Below are positions 43,760 through 51,457 of a DNA stretch of 64,000 bases, piece after piece. The position numbers and the translations under genes are program-made. Numbering within the stretch: the first letter of the stretch is position 1; every line of letters starts with the position of its first letter. The notes under the pieces were generated by a model, which saw only the letters and a list, made by a program, of their open reading frames with translations, searched no databases and was not told the DNA's origin. This stretch comes from Aquabacterium humicola (GTDB taxonomy: Bacteria > Pseudomonadota > Gammaproteobacteria > Burkholderiales > Burkholderiaceae_C): contig NZ_JARGNB010000003.1 of the NCBI RefSeq assembly GCF_030167915.1, positions 537,539 to 601,538 on the forward strand, read 5' to 3'.

Positions 43760-45025
43760 TCATTTCTGGACCCATCCGAGCTGCACCTGCCGTGCCAGGG
43801 CGTCCAGGCGCGCCGGCGGCATCGCCTCGTCGGCCGGCAGCGGCAGCACGCTGCGCCACTGGTTGCGCTCGAGCTCGCGATAGGCCGCGAACACCGCGAC
43901 ATGGCGCGCGTCGTCCATCAGCGGCAGCACCAGCTCGCGCGTCTCGCCGGGGCGCAGGTGCAGGCTTTCGCGCTTGAGCAGCGCGCTGCCGAGCGTGGAT
44001 TCGTCGTGGTCGTACAGCGCATCGAAGCTCGCACGCTGGAAGGCCGCGGCGTCGCGCAGCAGGTAGACGCGCAGCGCGAGCGAGGCCGACGCCTGCGAGC
44101 GGTCGGTGTTCAGGCTGCGCTCGGCGCGGATCGCCAGCCGCAGCGTGCGCCTGCCGGCCACCGACGCCTCCACCACCGGCGCCTTCGGGCCCGGGCTGCG
44201 CGACGAGGCCGCCGCCACCGCGCCGCTGCCCGGGTTGAATACGAAGTTCACCACCATCGAGGTGTTGACCCACGGGATCTGCCGCTCCTGCGTATCGCGC
44301 AGCACCTTCACCCGCACGTTCTTCAGCATCTCCTCGACCTCGATGCCCTCGGCGCGCATCTCCTGCGCGAGGTGGCGGGTGTAGATGCTGTTGCTGCCGG
44401 GTGGCCCGTCTTCCGCGGTGCGGCCGGGCGCGGCGGAGAACGCGATCAATGCGCCCGGCGCGGCCATCTCGGCCAGCCCGCTGCCGACGCGGATGCTGCG
44501 CGTGCGGTTGCCGGCGGCGGTGAACGGGTTGTCGCGGCAGGCGTCGATGATGAAGATGCGCGCGCGTGGCCGCACGCGGTCGATGCGCGCGAGCAGCGCG
44601 TCCTCGATGTCGATGGCCTCGTCCTTGATCTCGCCTTCGTCGCGCAGGTTCAGGTCCACCGGCAGCAGGTAGTTGCGGCGGTCGATCTGCATGCCGTGGC
44701 CGGCGTAGAAGAACACCGACGCGGCATCGTCGTCGTCCATGCGGCGGCCGAAGTCACGCAGCACGCGCTTGAACTCGCGGGCCTTCAGGTTCAGGTGCTG
44801 GTCGACCTCGAAGCCCAGCGCCTTCAGGGTGCTGCCGACCAGCTTCGCGTCGTTCTCGGGATTCGCCAGCGGCGACTGCGCGTACTGGCCGTTGCCGATC
44901 ACCAGCGCGACGCGGCGCGCGCCGCCTGCGGCCGTGCCCTGCGCGTGCAGCGCGCGCGGCAGCGCCGCGAGCCACGCGGCAGGTGCGAGGCCGAGCCAGG
45001 TGAGCAAGCGTCGGCGGTGGCTCAT
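43760..45025 (-). CDS. tssJ: Caspase-like (C14) protease domain fused to a TssJ-like T6SS domain
   Basis: Two-domain exported protein of 421 residues. A Tat-like signal ('SHRRRLLTWLGLAPAAW', cleavage near residue 28, 'LHAQ') has no lipobox Cys. The caspase p20-like domain (about 36-265) keeps both catalytic residues: His110 in 'FFYAGHGMQ' and Cys163 in 'IIDACRDNPF'. After a Ser/Pro linker, residues ~290-421 follow TssJ: 'LRLAIRAERSLNTDRSQASA', 'LRVYLLRDAAAFQRASFDAL', 'LHLRPGETRELVLPL', 'VAVFAAYRELERNQWRSVLP'. TssJ is normally a small outer-membrane lipoprotein gripping TssM; tssL and tssM follow directly. I found no separate tssJ. The TssJ part is assigned by pattern and position. Confidence 0.85.
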   Translation of the reverse strand: MSHRRRLLTWLGLAPAAWLAALPRALHAQGTAAGGARRVALVIGNGQYAQSPLANPENDAKLVGSTLKALGFEVDQHLNLKAREFKRVLRDFGRRMDDDDAASVFFYAGHGMQIDRRNYLLPVDLNLRDEGEIKDEAIDIEDALLARIDRVRPRARIFIIDACRDNPFTAAGNRTRSIRVGSGLAEMAAPGALIAFSAAPGRTAEDGPPGSNSIYTRHLAQEMRAEGIEVEEMLKNVRVKVLRDTQERQIPWVNTSMVVNFVFNPGSGAVAAASSRSPGPKAPVVEASVAGRRTLRLAIRAERSLNTDRSQASASLALRVYLLRDAAAFQRASFDALYDHDESTLGSALLKRESLHLRPGETRELVLPLMDDARHVAVFAAYRELERNQWRSVLPLPADEAMPPARLDALARQVQLGWVQK

Positions 45026-45154
45026 TGCGTGCCTTCGGGCTGCGCCCTCCGGTATTCGCCCTTGGGGCGGCCCGGCGGGCTCATGGAGGCGCCCCGCGGC
45101 AAGGCCTGCGCGCGAGGCTGGCGGCATTCTCCGGCCATCCCCGCCGCGGCGCCA

Positions 45155-45994
45155 TCACCCGCATTGCCCTTGCGGTCCGGCCTTGAAGCAGAAATCGGCC
45201 GTCAGGCTCGACGATTCCCAGGGCACCTGCACGCGCTGCGTCTCGTCGGCCACGCCGATGCGCACGCGCTTGAACAGCTGCTCCACCGGCAGCCCCGGCG
45301 TCGGCAGGTGCTGCAGCAGGTGGCGGGCGTAGATGCTGTGCGCGCTGCCGGCGCCATCCAGCGCCACGCCGTTCGGCGCGGTGGAGAAGGCCACCAGCGT
45401 GCCCACCGGCGCATCCAGCGGCGCGAGGCCGGTGCGCGCGACGCCGCGGAACTTCAGGCGCCGGCCGTCGGGGCCGACGATCACGCCGCCGGCGAAAGGG
45501 TTCACGCGGCAGGCGTCGAGCACGACGATGTTCAGGCCGTGCTTCAGCGCGCCGAGCCGGTCGATCACCTGGCCGACGTCGGCGGCCTTCGCCGCGATCT
45601 CGTCCTCGCTCTGCGGCTCGACGTCCACCGGCAGCAGGTAGTTGCGCCCGCGCGCCTGGATGCCGTGCCCGGCGTAGAACAGCACGCGCACCGGGTGCGC
45701 CGCGGCGCGCACCGAGAAGTCGCGCAGCGATTCGATCAGGTCGACGAAGGAGGTGTCCTTGCGCAGCATCACTTCGTAGCCCAGCTGCTTCAAGCTGCCG
45801 GCCACGGCCTCGGCATCGCCGACCGGGTTCTTCAGCGGCGTCGAGCGGTAGGCGCCGTTGCCGATGACCAGCGCGATGCGGCGGTCGGAGCGCTGCTGCG
45901 CCAGCGCGGCGGGCAATCCGAGCGCCGACGCACCGAGCCAGCCGGCCCCTTGCTGCAACAGGCGCCGGCGTGTCAGGTGATCGATGGCGGCCAT
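45155..45994 (-). CDS. Exported caspase-like (C14) protein
   Basis: Caspase-fold protein of 279 residues with a twin-arginine signal ('LTRRRLLQQGAGWLGASALG', cleavage near 'ALAQQ'). The p20-like domain retains His110 ('LFYAGHGIQARGRNYLLPVD') and Cys162 ('IVVLDACRVNPFAGG'), so it should be an active cysteine peptidase. It is a paralogue of the N-terminal half of the next gene but lacks the TssJ extension. It starts 16 nt after the anti-sigma factor gene, and a 129-nt gap separates it from the fusion gene. Substrate is unknown. Confidence 0.9.
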   Translation of the reverse strand: MAAIDHLTRRRLLQQGAGWLGASALGLPAALAQQRSDRRIALVIGNGAYRSTPLKNPVGDAEAVAGSLKQLGYEVMLRKDTSFVDLIESLRDFSVRAAAHPVRVLFYAGHGIQARGRNYLLPVDVEPQSEDEIAAKAADVGQVIDRLGALKHGLNIVVLDACRVNPFAGGVIVGPDGRRLKFRGVARTGLAPLDAPVGTLVAFSTAPNGVALDGAGSAHSIYARHLLQHLPTPGLPVEQLFKRVRIGVADETQRVQVPWESSSLTADFCFKAGPQGQCG

Positions 45995-46010
45995 GGCAGT
46001 CGATGGGCGA

Positions 46011-46646
46011 TCAGTCGCGCGGCGGCAGCCCCGGCGCCAGCGACACCGCCTGCACGATCGGGCTCTTGCGCACCTGCTCGGCCAGCGCCGCCTCGCGGCC
46101 CGCGGGCACCGCGATGTAGTAGTCGCCCAGCTGCCCCGGCCCGCCGGCCAGCCGCCCCTGCACCGAGACCAGCAGGTGGCGGATCTCGGCTTCCTTCGCG
46201 TCCGGCGCGAAGTTCACCTTCAGCAGCGGCCCGTCGTTCACCGCGGTGGCCTTCGGCGCGCGCAGGCCGGTGATGTCGTCGTCGGTGGCCGTGCGCGCGC
46301 CGCCGACCAGGCTGACGATCACGCCCGCCTGCACCGCGATGATCGCCAGGCCCGCGAAGGCCATGCCCGGCTTCAGCCCGCCGCTGAGACCCAGCAGCGC
46401 GGCCAGCCGATCGAGCAGCCCGGGCTGATCGGCACGGATGCGCGTCATCACGCGATCGAGCCCGATCGTCGCCGGCACGTCGGGCAGGCTGTGTTCGATG
46501 GTCTGCTGCAGCGCGCGCACCTGCTCGAGCTCGGTGCGCGCATCGGCGTTCTCGGCGATGTGCTGCTCGACCCACGCGCGTTCCTCGCCCTGCAGGCTGC
46601 CATTGACGTAGAACGGCAGCAGCTCTTGGAATCGAAGACTGCTCAT
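46011..46646 (-). CDS. Membrane-bound anti-sigma factor (zinc-finger-type layout, no Zn ligands)
   Basis: Single-pass protein of 211 residues. A cytoplasmic N-terminal region (about 1-75, 'RFQELLPFYVNGSLQGEERA', 'VEQHIAENADARTELEQVRA') matches the anti-sigma helical fold without the Cys/His zinc ligands. One membrane helix (about 94-116, 'FAGLAIIAVQAGVIVSLVGG') precedes a periplasmic C-terminal domain of ~95 residues. Start and sigma stop overlap by 1 nt (TGATG), typical for a sigma/anti-sigma pair. Signal-dependent loss of this protein would free the sigma factor; the signal is unknown. Confidence 0.87.
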   Translation of the reverse strand: MSSLRFQELLPFYVNGSLQGEERAWVEQHIAENADARTELEQVRALQQTIEHSLPDVPATIGLDRVMTRIRADQPGLLDRLAALLGLSGGLKPGMAFAGLAIIAVQAGVIVSLVGGARTATDDDITGLRAPKATAVNDGPLLKVNFAPDAKEAEIRHLLVSVQGRLAGGPGQLGDYYIAVPAGREAALAEQVRKSPIVQAVSLAPGLPPRD

Positions 46647-47233
46647 CACACTGCCCCTTCCGGCAGCGCCCCACCCTCGCGCTGCACCAGGCGCGCGAGG
46701 CAGGCCTTGATCTTCTGGCGCGCATGGAAGAGGCGCGTCTTCACCGTGTTCTCGGGGCAGTTCTGCACTTCGGCCACCTCGGCCAGCGAGTAGCCCTCGT
46801 AGAACACCAGGTGCATGCACTCGCGGTGCTCGTCGGAGAGCTTGTCCATGCAGGCGCGCACGCCCTGCGTGCGCTGCTTCGCGGCCACCTGCGCGAAGGC
46901 ATCGGGGCTGTCGGACGGCGTGGTCTCGGCGATGTCGTCGAGGTCGTCGTGCACTTCGTCGGCGCGGCGGCCGCGGTAGACCATCAGCGCCTTGTTGCGC
47001 GCCACGCCGATCAGCCAGGTGCTGAACTGCGACTCGCCGCGGAAGCGCGCCGGGGCGCGCCAGACTTCGTACATCGTGTCCACCAGAACCTCCTCGGCGC
47101 GGGCCGAGTCCTTGAGCATGTTCAGCACGTACGCATGCACGCGGCGGCTGAACGCCGTATAGAGCTCACGGAACGCGGCCTGGTCCTGGCGCCCGATGCG
47201 TTCGAGCAGTACCTTCACCCGGTCGTTGTCCAT
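46646..47233 (-). CDS. ECF-type RNA polymerase sigma factor
   Basis: Sigma-70 family ECF factor of 195 residues. Region 2 ('AFRELYTAFSRRVHAYVLNM', 'DTMYEVWRAPARFRGESQFS', 'TWLIGVARNKAL') binds core polymerase and the -10 element. An acidic linker ('DDLDDIAETTPSDSPDAF') leads to region 4 ('MDKLSDEHRECMHLVFYEGY', 'SLAEVAEVQNCPENTVKTRL') for the -35 element. ATG at 47233 is the standard start. It heads the operon anti-sigma, caspase, caspase-TssJ, tssL, tssM, tagF, so T6SS membrane-complex genes are likely under its control. Confidence 0.93.
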   Translation of the reverse strand: MDNDRVKVLLERIGRQDQAAFRELYTAFSRRVHAYVLNMLKDSARAEEVLVDTMYEVWRAPARFRGESQFSTWLIGVARNKALMVYRGRRADEVHDDLDDIAETTPSDSPDAFAQVAAKQRTQGVRACMDKLSDEHRECMHLVFYEGYSLAEVAEVQNCPENTVKTRLFHARQKIKACLARLVQREGGALPEGAV

Positions 47234-47290
47234 GGCGTGCGGCGGCTGACGATGGCGTCGGATCAATATAGCCCAGCCGCTGCACGCACC

Positions 47291-47303
47291 CCCTCAGTTG
47301 CAC
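47291..47303 (-). promoter_or_regulatory. 13-bp motif upstream of the ECF sigma gene (copy 1)
   Basis: GTGCAACTGAGGG on the minus strand, 58 bp upstream of the sigma start codon. The same 13-mer with one change lies upstream of the preceding small gene. A shared promoter or operator element is inferred. Confidence 0.45.
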
Positions 47304-47331
47304 TAGGGGCGCGGCGGGTTCAAACAAACGG

Positions 47332-47559
47332 TCACTGCAGCGTCGGGCGGACCGCCGGGGCACTGAAGTCCCGGCCGATCAACTTACGAACGTACAGGTA
47401 GTTCAGACGCAGCCGTTCGTTCAGCGCGTCGAGGTCGACGCGGCCCTCGGCGTCGCAGGGGAAGGCGTAGCCGCGGCCTTCGTCGAACAGCGAGACGAAC
47501 AACAGCTCGAAGCGGGCGCTGTCGTGGCGGGCGGCGTGGTGGTGGCTGGCGGTGTTCAT
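47332..47559 (-). CDS. Small conserved hypothetical protein (75 aa)
   Basis: Short soluble protein of 75 residues. A His/Ala-rich start ('NTASHHHAARHDSARFE') is followed by a compact core 'LLFVSLFDEGRGYAFPCDAE', 'GRVDLDALNERLRLNYLYVR' and 'KLIGRDF'. I recall similar short proteins in Burkholderiales; function is unknown. It lies about 100 bp upstream of the ECF sigma gene on the same strand and shares with it a 13-bp upstream motif, so it may belong to the same regulon. ATG at 47571 is an alternative start. Confidence 0.78.
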   Translation of the reverse strand: MNTASHHHAARHDSARFELLFVSLFDEGRGYAFPCDAEGRVDLDALNERLRLNYLYVRKLIGRDFSAPAVRPTLQ

Positions 47560-47592
47560 GGTCGGCTCCATCGGAAGGTGCTTGGCGGTCGA

Positions 47593-47605
47593 CCCTGAGT
47601 TGCAC
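47593..47605 (-). promoter_or_regulatory. 13-bp motif upstream of the small conserved gene (copy 2)
   Basis: GTGCAACTCAGGG on the minus strand, 34 bp upstream of the start codon at 47559. It differs by one base from the copy at 47291-47303. A GGGAAC about 45 bp further upstream could be an ECF -35 element. Confidence 0.45.
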
Positions 47606-47814
47606 CGAAGCGCTATTTCGGTCGTTGCGGAAGTCACGGACCGGAGCGTTCCCAACGTGGCGCGACCCCAGCTGGGAGCGCACCCAGCTGCCGACGGTCC
47701 CGTCTTGGCGGCGCCCGCCGCAATGTCTTCAATGGAGCCCAGCGAGACGCGAACTTCCCCAGTGACTGGTCAGCGTGTCGCGTCAGCAACCACCCATCAC
47801 CAGGAGTCCGCATC

Positions 47815-48438
47815 ATGTTCCCGATCCCCCCGACCACCCCCACCAACACCGTCTACGGCACCAGCGGCGACGACAACGTGCACATCGCGAAGGCCGACGG
47901 CCTGGCCGGCCTGCTGGGCCTGTACGAAGTGACCGTCAACGGCCAGACCCAGTACATGACCAAGCAGCAGCTGGAGAACACCGACTTCCAGCTCGGCTGC
48001 GGCAACGACACCATCGTCGTCGACGCCAACGTCAACGCCGACATCACCGCCCACGGCGGCTGCGGCAACGACGTGATGATCGGCGGCAACGGCGACGACC
48101 ACTTCGACGGCGGCTGCGGCAACGACGTCATCGCCGGCCGCGGCGGCCGCGACCACCTGGACGGCGGCGCGGGCAACGACTGGATGCACGGCGGCGCCGG
48201 CAACGACGTGATGCACGGCGGCCGCGGCCGCGACACGATGAACGGCGGCAGCGGCACCGACCTGATGTTCGGCAACGCCGGCAACGACCGCATGAATGGC
48301 GGCGCGGGCAACGACTTCGTCAGCGGCGGCACCGGCAACGACGTGGTGCGCGGCGGCACCGGCAACGATGTCGTGATCGGCGGGCCGGGCTTCGATCTGA
48401 AGATCGGCGGGCCGGGCGCGGACTGGATCCTGCCCTGA
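47815..48438 (+). CDS. RTX-type calcium-binding repeat protein
   Basis: Protein of 207 residues. After an N-terminal ~60 residues ('NTVYGTSGDDNVHIAKADGL') it consists of glycine-aspartate nonapeptide repeats (about 62-200), such as 'GGCGNDVMIGGNGDDHFDGG', 'GGAGNDWMHGGAGNDVMHGG' and 'GGTGNDVVRGGTGNDVVIGG', which wind into a calcium-bound parallel beta-roll. No catalytic domain is attached, and the repeats run to the C-terminus. RTX proteins are usually exported by type I secretion; no exporter genes are nearby. AGGAG precedes ATG 47815. A strong terminator follows. Confidence 0.92.
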   Translation: MFPIPPTTPTNTVYGTSGDDNVHIAKADGLAGLLGLYEVTVNGQTQYMTKQQLENTDFQLGCGNDTIVVDANVNADITAHGGCGNDVMIGGNGDDHFDGGCGNDVIAGRGGRDHLDGGAGNDWMHGGAGNDVMHGGRGRDTMNGGSGTDLMFGNAGNDRMNGGAGNDFVSGGTGNDVVRGGTGNDVVIGGPGFDLKIGGPGADWILP

Positions 48439-48456
48439 GCACGCCACGCCTCGCGC

Positions 48457-48487
48457 AGCGGCCATCTTCGGATGGCCGCTTTTTTTG
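48457..48487 (+). terminator. Intrinsic terminator with UUCG tetraloop
   Basis: AGCGGCCATC (48457-48466), TTCG loop, GATGGCCGCT (48471-48480): a perfect 10-bp stem followed directly by a T-tract. It lies 18 bp after the RTX gene stop and is the clearest intrinsic terminator in the window. Confidence 0.92.
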
Positions 48488-48629
48488 TATGCTAGGACGG
48501 CGGGCACTTCGAGTTAGGGAGTCCGCGCTTCGAGCGTTGAAGACGTCACACCCGACGGCTGGCGCCGGACGCGATCGCTGCCTAGCATCGATGCATCGCC
48601 TCACGGCAGTTTCGGCAAGGCGGCTCCTC

Positions 48630-49611
48630 ATGCTGGCACGCGTGCACACCCGCCAGGGTTGCCTGACCTGCCCGATCGGCAGCGACGCGCCGGCGTCGCT
48701 TGCGCTGGTCGGCCCCGTCGGCTGCAAGAAGATGAACCGCGCCGCCGACGTGACGGCGGTGCAGTCGGCGCTGAACCGCGTGCCGGCCCCGATGGGCGGA
48801 CCCACCAAGCTGCTGGCCGTGGACGGCGACTGCGGCAACAAGACCATCGCGGCGATCGAGGCCTTCCAGCTCAAGCACTTCGGCTGGAAGGATGGCGTGG
48901 TGATGCCCGGGGGCCCGACCCACACGAAGCTGCAGACCCTGGTCGACGCCTTCGGGCCGCAGGCGGCCGGCGCACCCGATGCCACACGCGATGAACGGCT
49001 GAAGAAGCGCATCCAGCGCGCGAACCAGCACCTGCCGAAGCTGCGCGACGCCGCGATGGACGCCATCGCCACCGCCACCGCGGCCGTCACCTTCGTCGAC
49101 AACGGCTTCCTGGCGCGACGCACTGGGCCCGCGCAATGCGTTCCGCATCGCCGACCGCTACTTCGCATTCGGCTCGCAGCCCGCCGTGGTGACACGCGCG
49201 GAGCTGCAGTTCATCCTGAAGATCTGCCGCCGCGTCGCCAGCACCATCGCCGTGCGGCTGGGCGAGATCCACGGCACGCCGATGGGCATGCCGCTGTTCG
49301 CCGCCGACCGCACCGATGCGAAGTTCTTCGCCTACACGCCGCGGCACACGGTACCCAGCCCGGCCCCCATCCTGGCCGGCCACATCTACCTGTGCGACCT
49401 GCTCGACGACGAGGCCCCGGAGCGCTACCTGCGCATCCTGTGCCACGAGCTGTTCCACTTCGTCGACGACGAGAAGGTGCACGAGATCGTCGACCACGGC
49501 AAGCTGGGCGGCGCGCTGGACCTGCCGCACGCGCAGCGCATGCACAACGCCGACAACTTCGCGCTGTTCGCGATGCACGCGCACCTGGGCCGGGCGCCGT
49601 CGCCGTTTTGA
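48630..49611 (+). pseudogene. Peptidoglycan-binding-like / zinc endopeptidase (M35-like) gene with a frameshift
   Basis: Two adjacent frames read as one protein. The first, from ATG 48630, gives 'LARVHTRQGCLTCPIG', then a PG_binding-like segment 'VTAVQSALNRVPAPMGGPTK', 'CGNKTIAAIEAFQLKHFGW', ending in 'AAVTFVDNGFL'. Near 49110 the sense shifts by one base to 'WRDALGPRNAFRIADRYFAF' and continues through 'LQFILKICRRVAST' to a zinc site 'RILCHELFHFVDD' (HExxH) and stop at 49611. The C-terminal part resembles lysine-specific/deuterolysin-like metallopeptidases. A single-base insertion, or a sequencing error, explains the break; no slippery heptamer is evident. If the error is corrected, this is a ~327-residue enzyme. 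Confidence 0.7.
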
Positions 49612-49774
49612 CCTTGGCTGACCGATCTCGCCCGGCCGGGGGGAGGCCTGATTCTTGCCCTCACAGGCCGGATGTCGCACGGTGCGCCGCTGCACCTCGA
49701 TTCACCCCGGAGCCTCCCCTCGCATCGGCCGTTGTTGCCGCAAGGGGTGCCTTCGCAAGAAAAGGCTACCGACG

Positions 49775-50890
49775 ATGCGGCTCGCAGACTTCATCGACGC
49801 CCGGATGCCGGCCATCCTGGCCCAGTGGGAGTCGTTCGCCTCGTCGCTGACGCCGGCCGCGGCCGGGATGGATGCGGCCGGGCTGCGCGACCATGCCGAG
49901 CAGATCCTGCAGGCCATCGCCAAGGATCTGCGCACGCCGCAGACCCGCCAGGAGGGGTCGGCGAAGTCCAAGGGCGAGGCGCCCGTGATGAGGGCGGCCG
50001 CCGAGACTGCGGCGCAGACCCATGCCGTGCTGCGCGCGCTGGGCGGCTTCAGCATCCGGCAGCTGGTGGCCGAGTACCGCGCCTTGCGCACCAGCGTGCT
50101 GAGTTTGTGGGGCGACGTGGCGGAGTTCGGGCCGGACGCGATGGAAGACACGGTGCGCTTCAACGAGGCCATCGATCAGGCGATCACCGAGTCGGTGGAC
50201 TTCTTCACCATCGAGGTCGACCGCTGGCGTGCCGTGTTCCTCGGCGTGCTCGGCCACGACCTGCGCAGCCCGCTGAACGCGATCCTGCTGACGTCGAAGC
50301 TGATCTCCGCGCTGAGCGCCGGCACGCCGGTGGGCGTGCACACCGATCGGCTGATGCGCGGCGGCGAGCGCATGCAGCAGCTGCTGGATGACCTGCTCGA
50401 CTTCAACCGCGTGTCGCTCAAGGTGGGCATCCGGGTCACGCCGCAGCCGGTCGACCTGGGCACGGCGTGCCTCGAGGAGGTCGAGTTGCTGCGCGCGGCA
50501 CTGCCCGCGGCGTCGATCGAGTTCGTCACGCAGGGTGATGCGCAGGGCAGCTGGGACGCTTCCCGCATCAAGCAGGTGGTCAGCAACCTGGTGGTCAATG
50601 CGGTCCGCTACGGTGATCCGCAGGGGGTCGTGCGCGTGGACCTGCAGGGCGACGAGGCCCAGGTTCAGCTGGTGGTGGAGAACACCGGCCCCAGCATTCC
50701 GAACGAGCTGATGAACTCGATGTTCGAGCCGCTGCGCCGCCAGGCGGCGGCGGGCTCGCAGGACGAGCGCGAGAGCCTGGGCCTGGGGCTGTTCATCGTG
50801 CGCCAGATCGTGCTTGCCCACGGTGGCAGCGTGACCGTGGCGTCGGCCGACGGCATCACGCGCTTCACGATCACGCTGCCGAAGCGATAG
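49775..50890 (+). CDS. Soluble sensor histidine kinase with RsbRD-like N-terminus
   Basis: Histidine kinase of 371 residues without membrane segments. The N-terminal helical domain (about 1-140, 'DFIDARMPAILAQWESFASS', 'FSIRQLVAEYRALRTSVLSL') fits the RsbRD/globin-like sensor group. HisKA has His161 in 'GVLGHDLRSPLNAILLTSKL', and HATPase motifs are 'VVSNLVVNAVRYGDPQG' and 'ESLGLGLFIVRQIVLAHGGS'. No response regulator gene is adjacent, so it is an orphan here. ATG 49775 is chosen for the family-like start 'MRLADFI'. Confidence 0.92.
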   Translation: MRLADFIDARMPAILAQWESFASSLTPAAAGMDAAGLRDHAEQILQAIAKDLRTPQTRQEGSAKSKGEAPVMRAAAETAAQTHAVLRALGGFSIRQLVAEYRALRTSVLSLWGDVAEFGPDAMEDTVRFNEAIDQAITESVDFFTIEVDRWRAVFLGVLGHDLRSPLNAILLTSKLISALSAGTPVGVHTDRLMRGGERMQQLLDDLLDFNRVSLKVGIRVTPQPVDLGTACLEEVELLRAALPAASIEFVTQGDAQGSWDASRIKQVVSNLVVNAVRYGDPQGVVRVDLQGDEAQVQLVVENTGPSIPNELMNSMFEPLRRQAAAGSQDERESLGLGLFIVRQIVLAHGGSVTVASADGITRFTITLPKR

Positions 50891-50907
50891 CCCGGCCCGC
50901 CGGGCGT

Positions 50908-51438
50908 CTACGCGCCGCGCTCGGGATCGGCCTCCAGCGCGAAGCGCGAGCCCTTCGGGGTTTCGAGCGTGAACGAGCGCAGCAGCGCAAACCACGCGTC
51001 GCGCACGCTGTCGGCGAACAGCTCGGGCGCGCTCAGCGAGAAGTGGACCAGGCGGTCGCCGTCTTCGAGAAAGGCGAAGCGCACGACCATCGGGCCGAGC
51101 TCCGAGGGCTGCACCGCTTCACCGCACATGGCGGCCACCCCGGCGACCGCATCGCGCCCGACGGCGCGCGGCTGCAGCGGCTGCTGGCTCAGGTGGTACC
51201 AGGTCCAGTCGTGCAGCGTGCCCTCGCCATGCGCCGGCCGCGCAGCGAACGCGAACACGATCGCGGCGTGCGGCGCGGTGACCACCGCCAGCGGCACGAA
51301 GGCGGTGGGGTCGGCGAGGTCGACGTCCTCGTCGGGCAGCGCATGGCTGACCCAGTCGGCGGGCAGCTCGGCGGTGAAGCCGAGGTCGGCGATGCGTGCG
51401 GGAAAGTGGCGCGCGGCGAGTTGCAGCGAGGTGTTCAT
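50908..51438 (-). CDS. Hypothetical DUF1795/DcrB-like protein
   Basis: Soluble protein of 176 residues without a signal peptide. The pattern 'LGFTAELPADWVSHALPDED' near the start and 'FLEDGDRLVHFSLSAPELFA' followed by 'WFALLRSFTLETPKG' near the end resembles DcrB/PsbP-like domains, which bind ligands or assist secretion systems. The match is by eye and modest. It starts 19 nt after the stop of a membrane protein gene on the same strand, suggesting a two-gene operon. It is convergent with the histidine kinase. Confidence 0.72.
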   Translation of the reverse strand: MNTSLQLAARHFPARIADLGFTAELPADWVSHALPDEDVDLADPTAFVPLAVVTAPHAAIVFAFAARPAHGEGTLHDWTWYHLSQQPLQPRAVGRDAVAGVAAMCGEAVQPSELGPMVVRFAFLEDGDRLVHFSLSAPELFADSVRDAWFALLRSFTLETPKGSRFALEADPERGA

Positions 51439-51457
51439 CAGGGCGATCCGGTGGGGT

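Noticed and set aside
47815..48438. Possible CRISPR-like or minisatellite array in the periodic GGC-rich sequence
   Set aside because: The periodicity is the 27-bp code for RTX nonapeptides in one frame, with variable third positions and no spacers.
48630..49611. Programmed ribosomal frameshift in the peptidase gene
   Set aside because: No slippery heptamer or downstream structure stands out near 49110. A simple indel or sequencing error is likelier.
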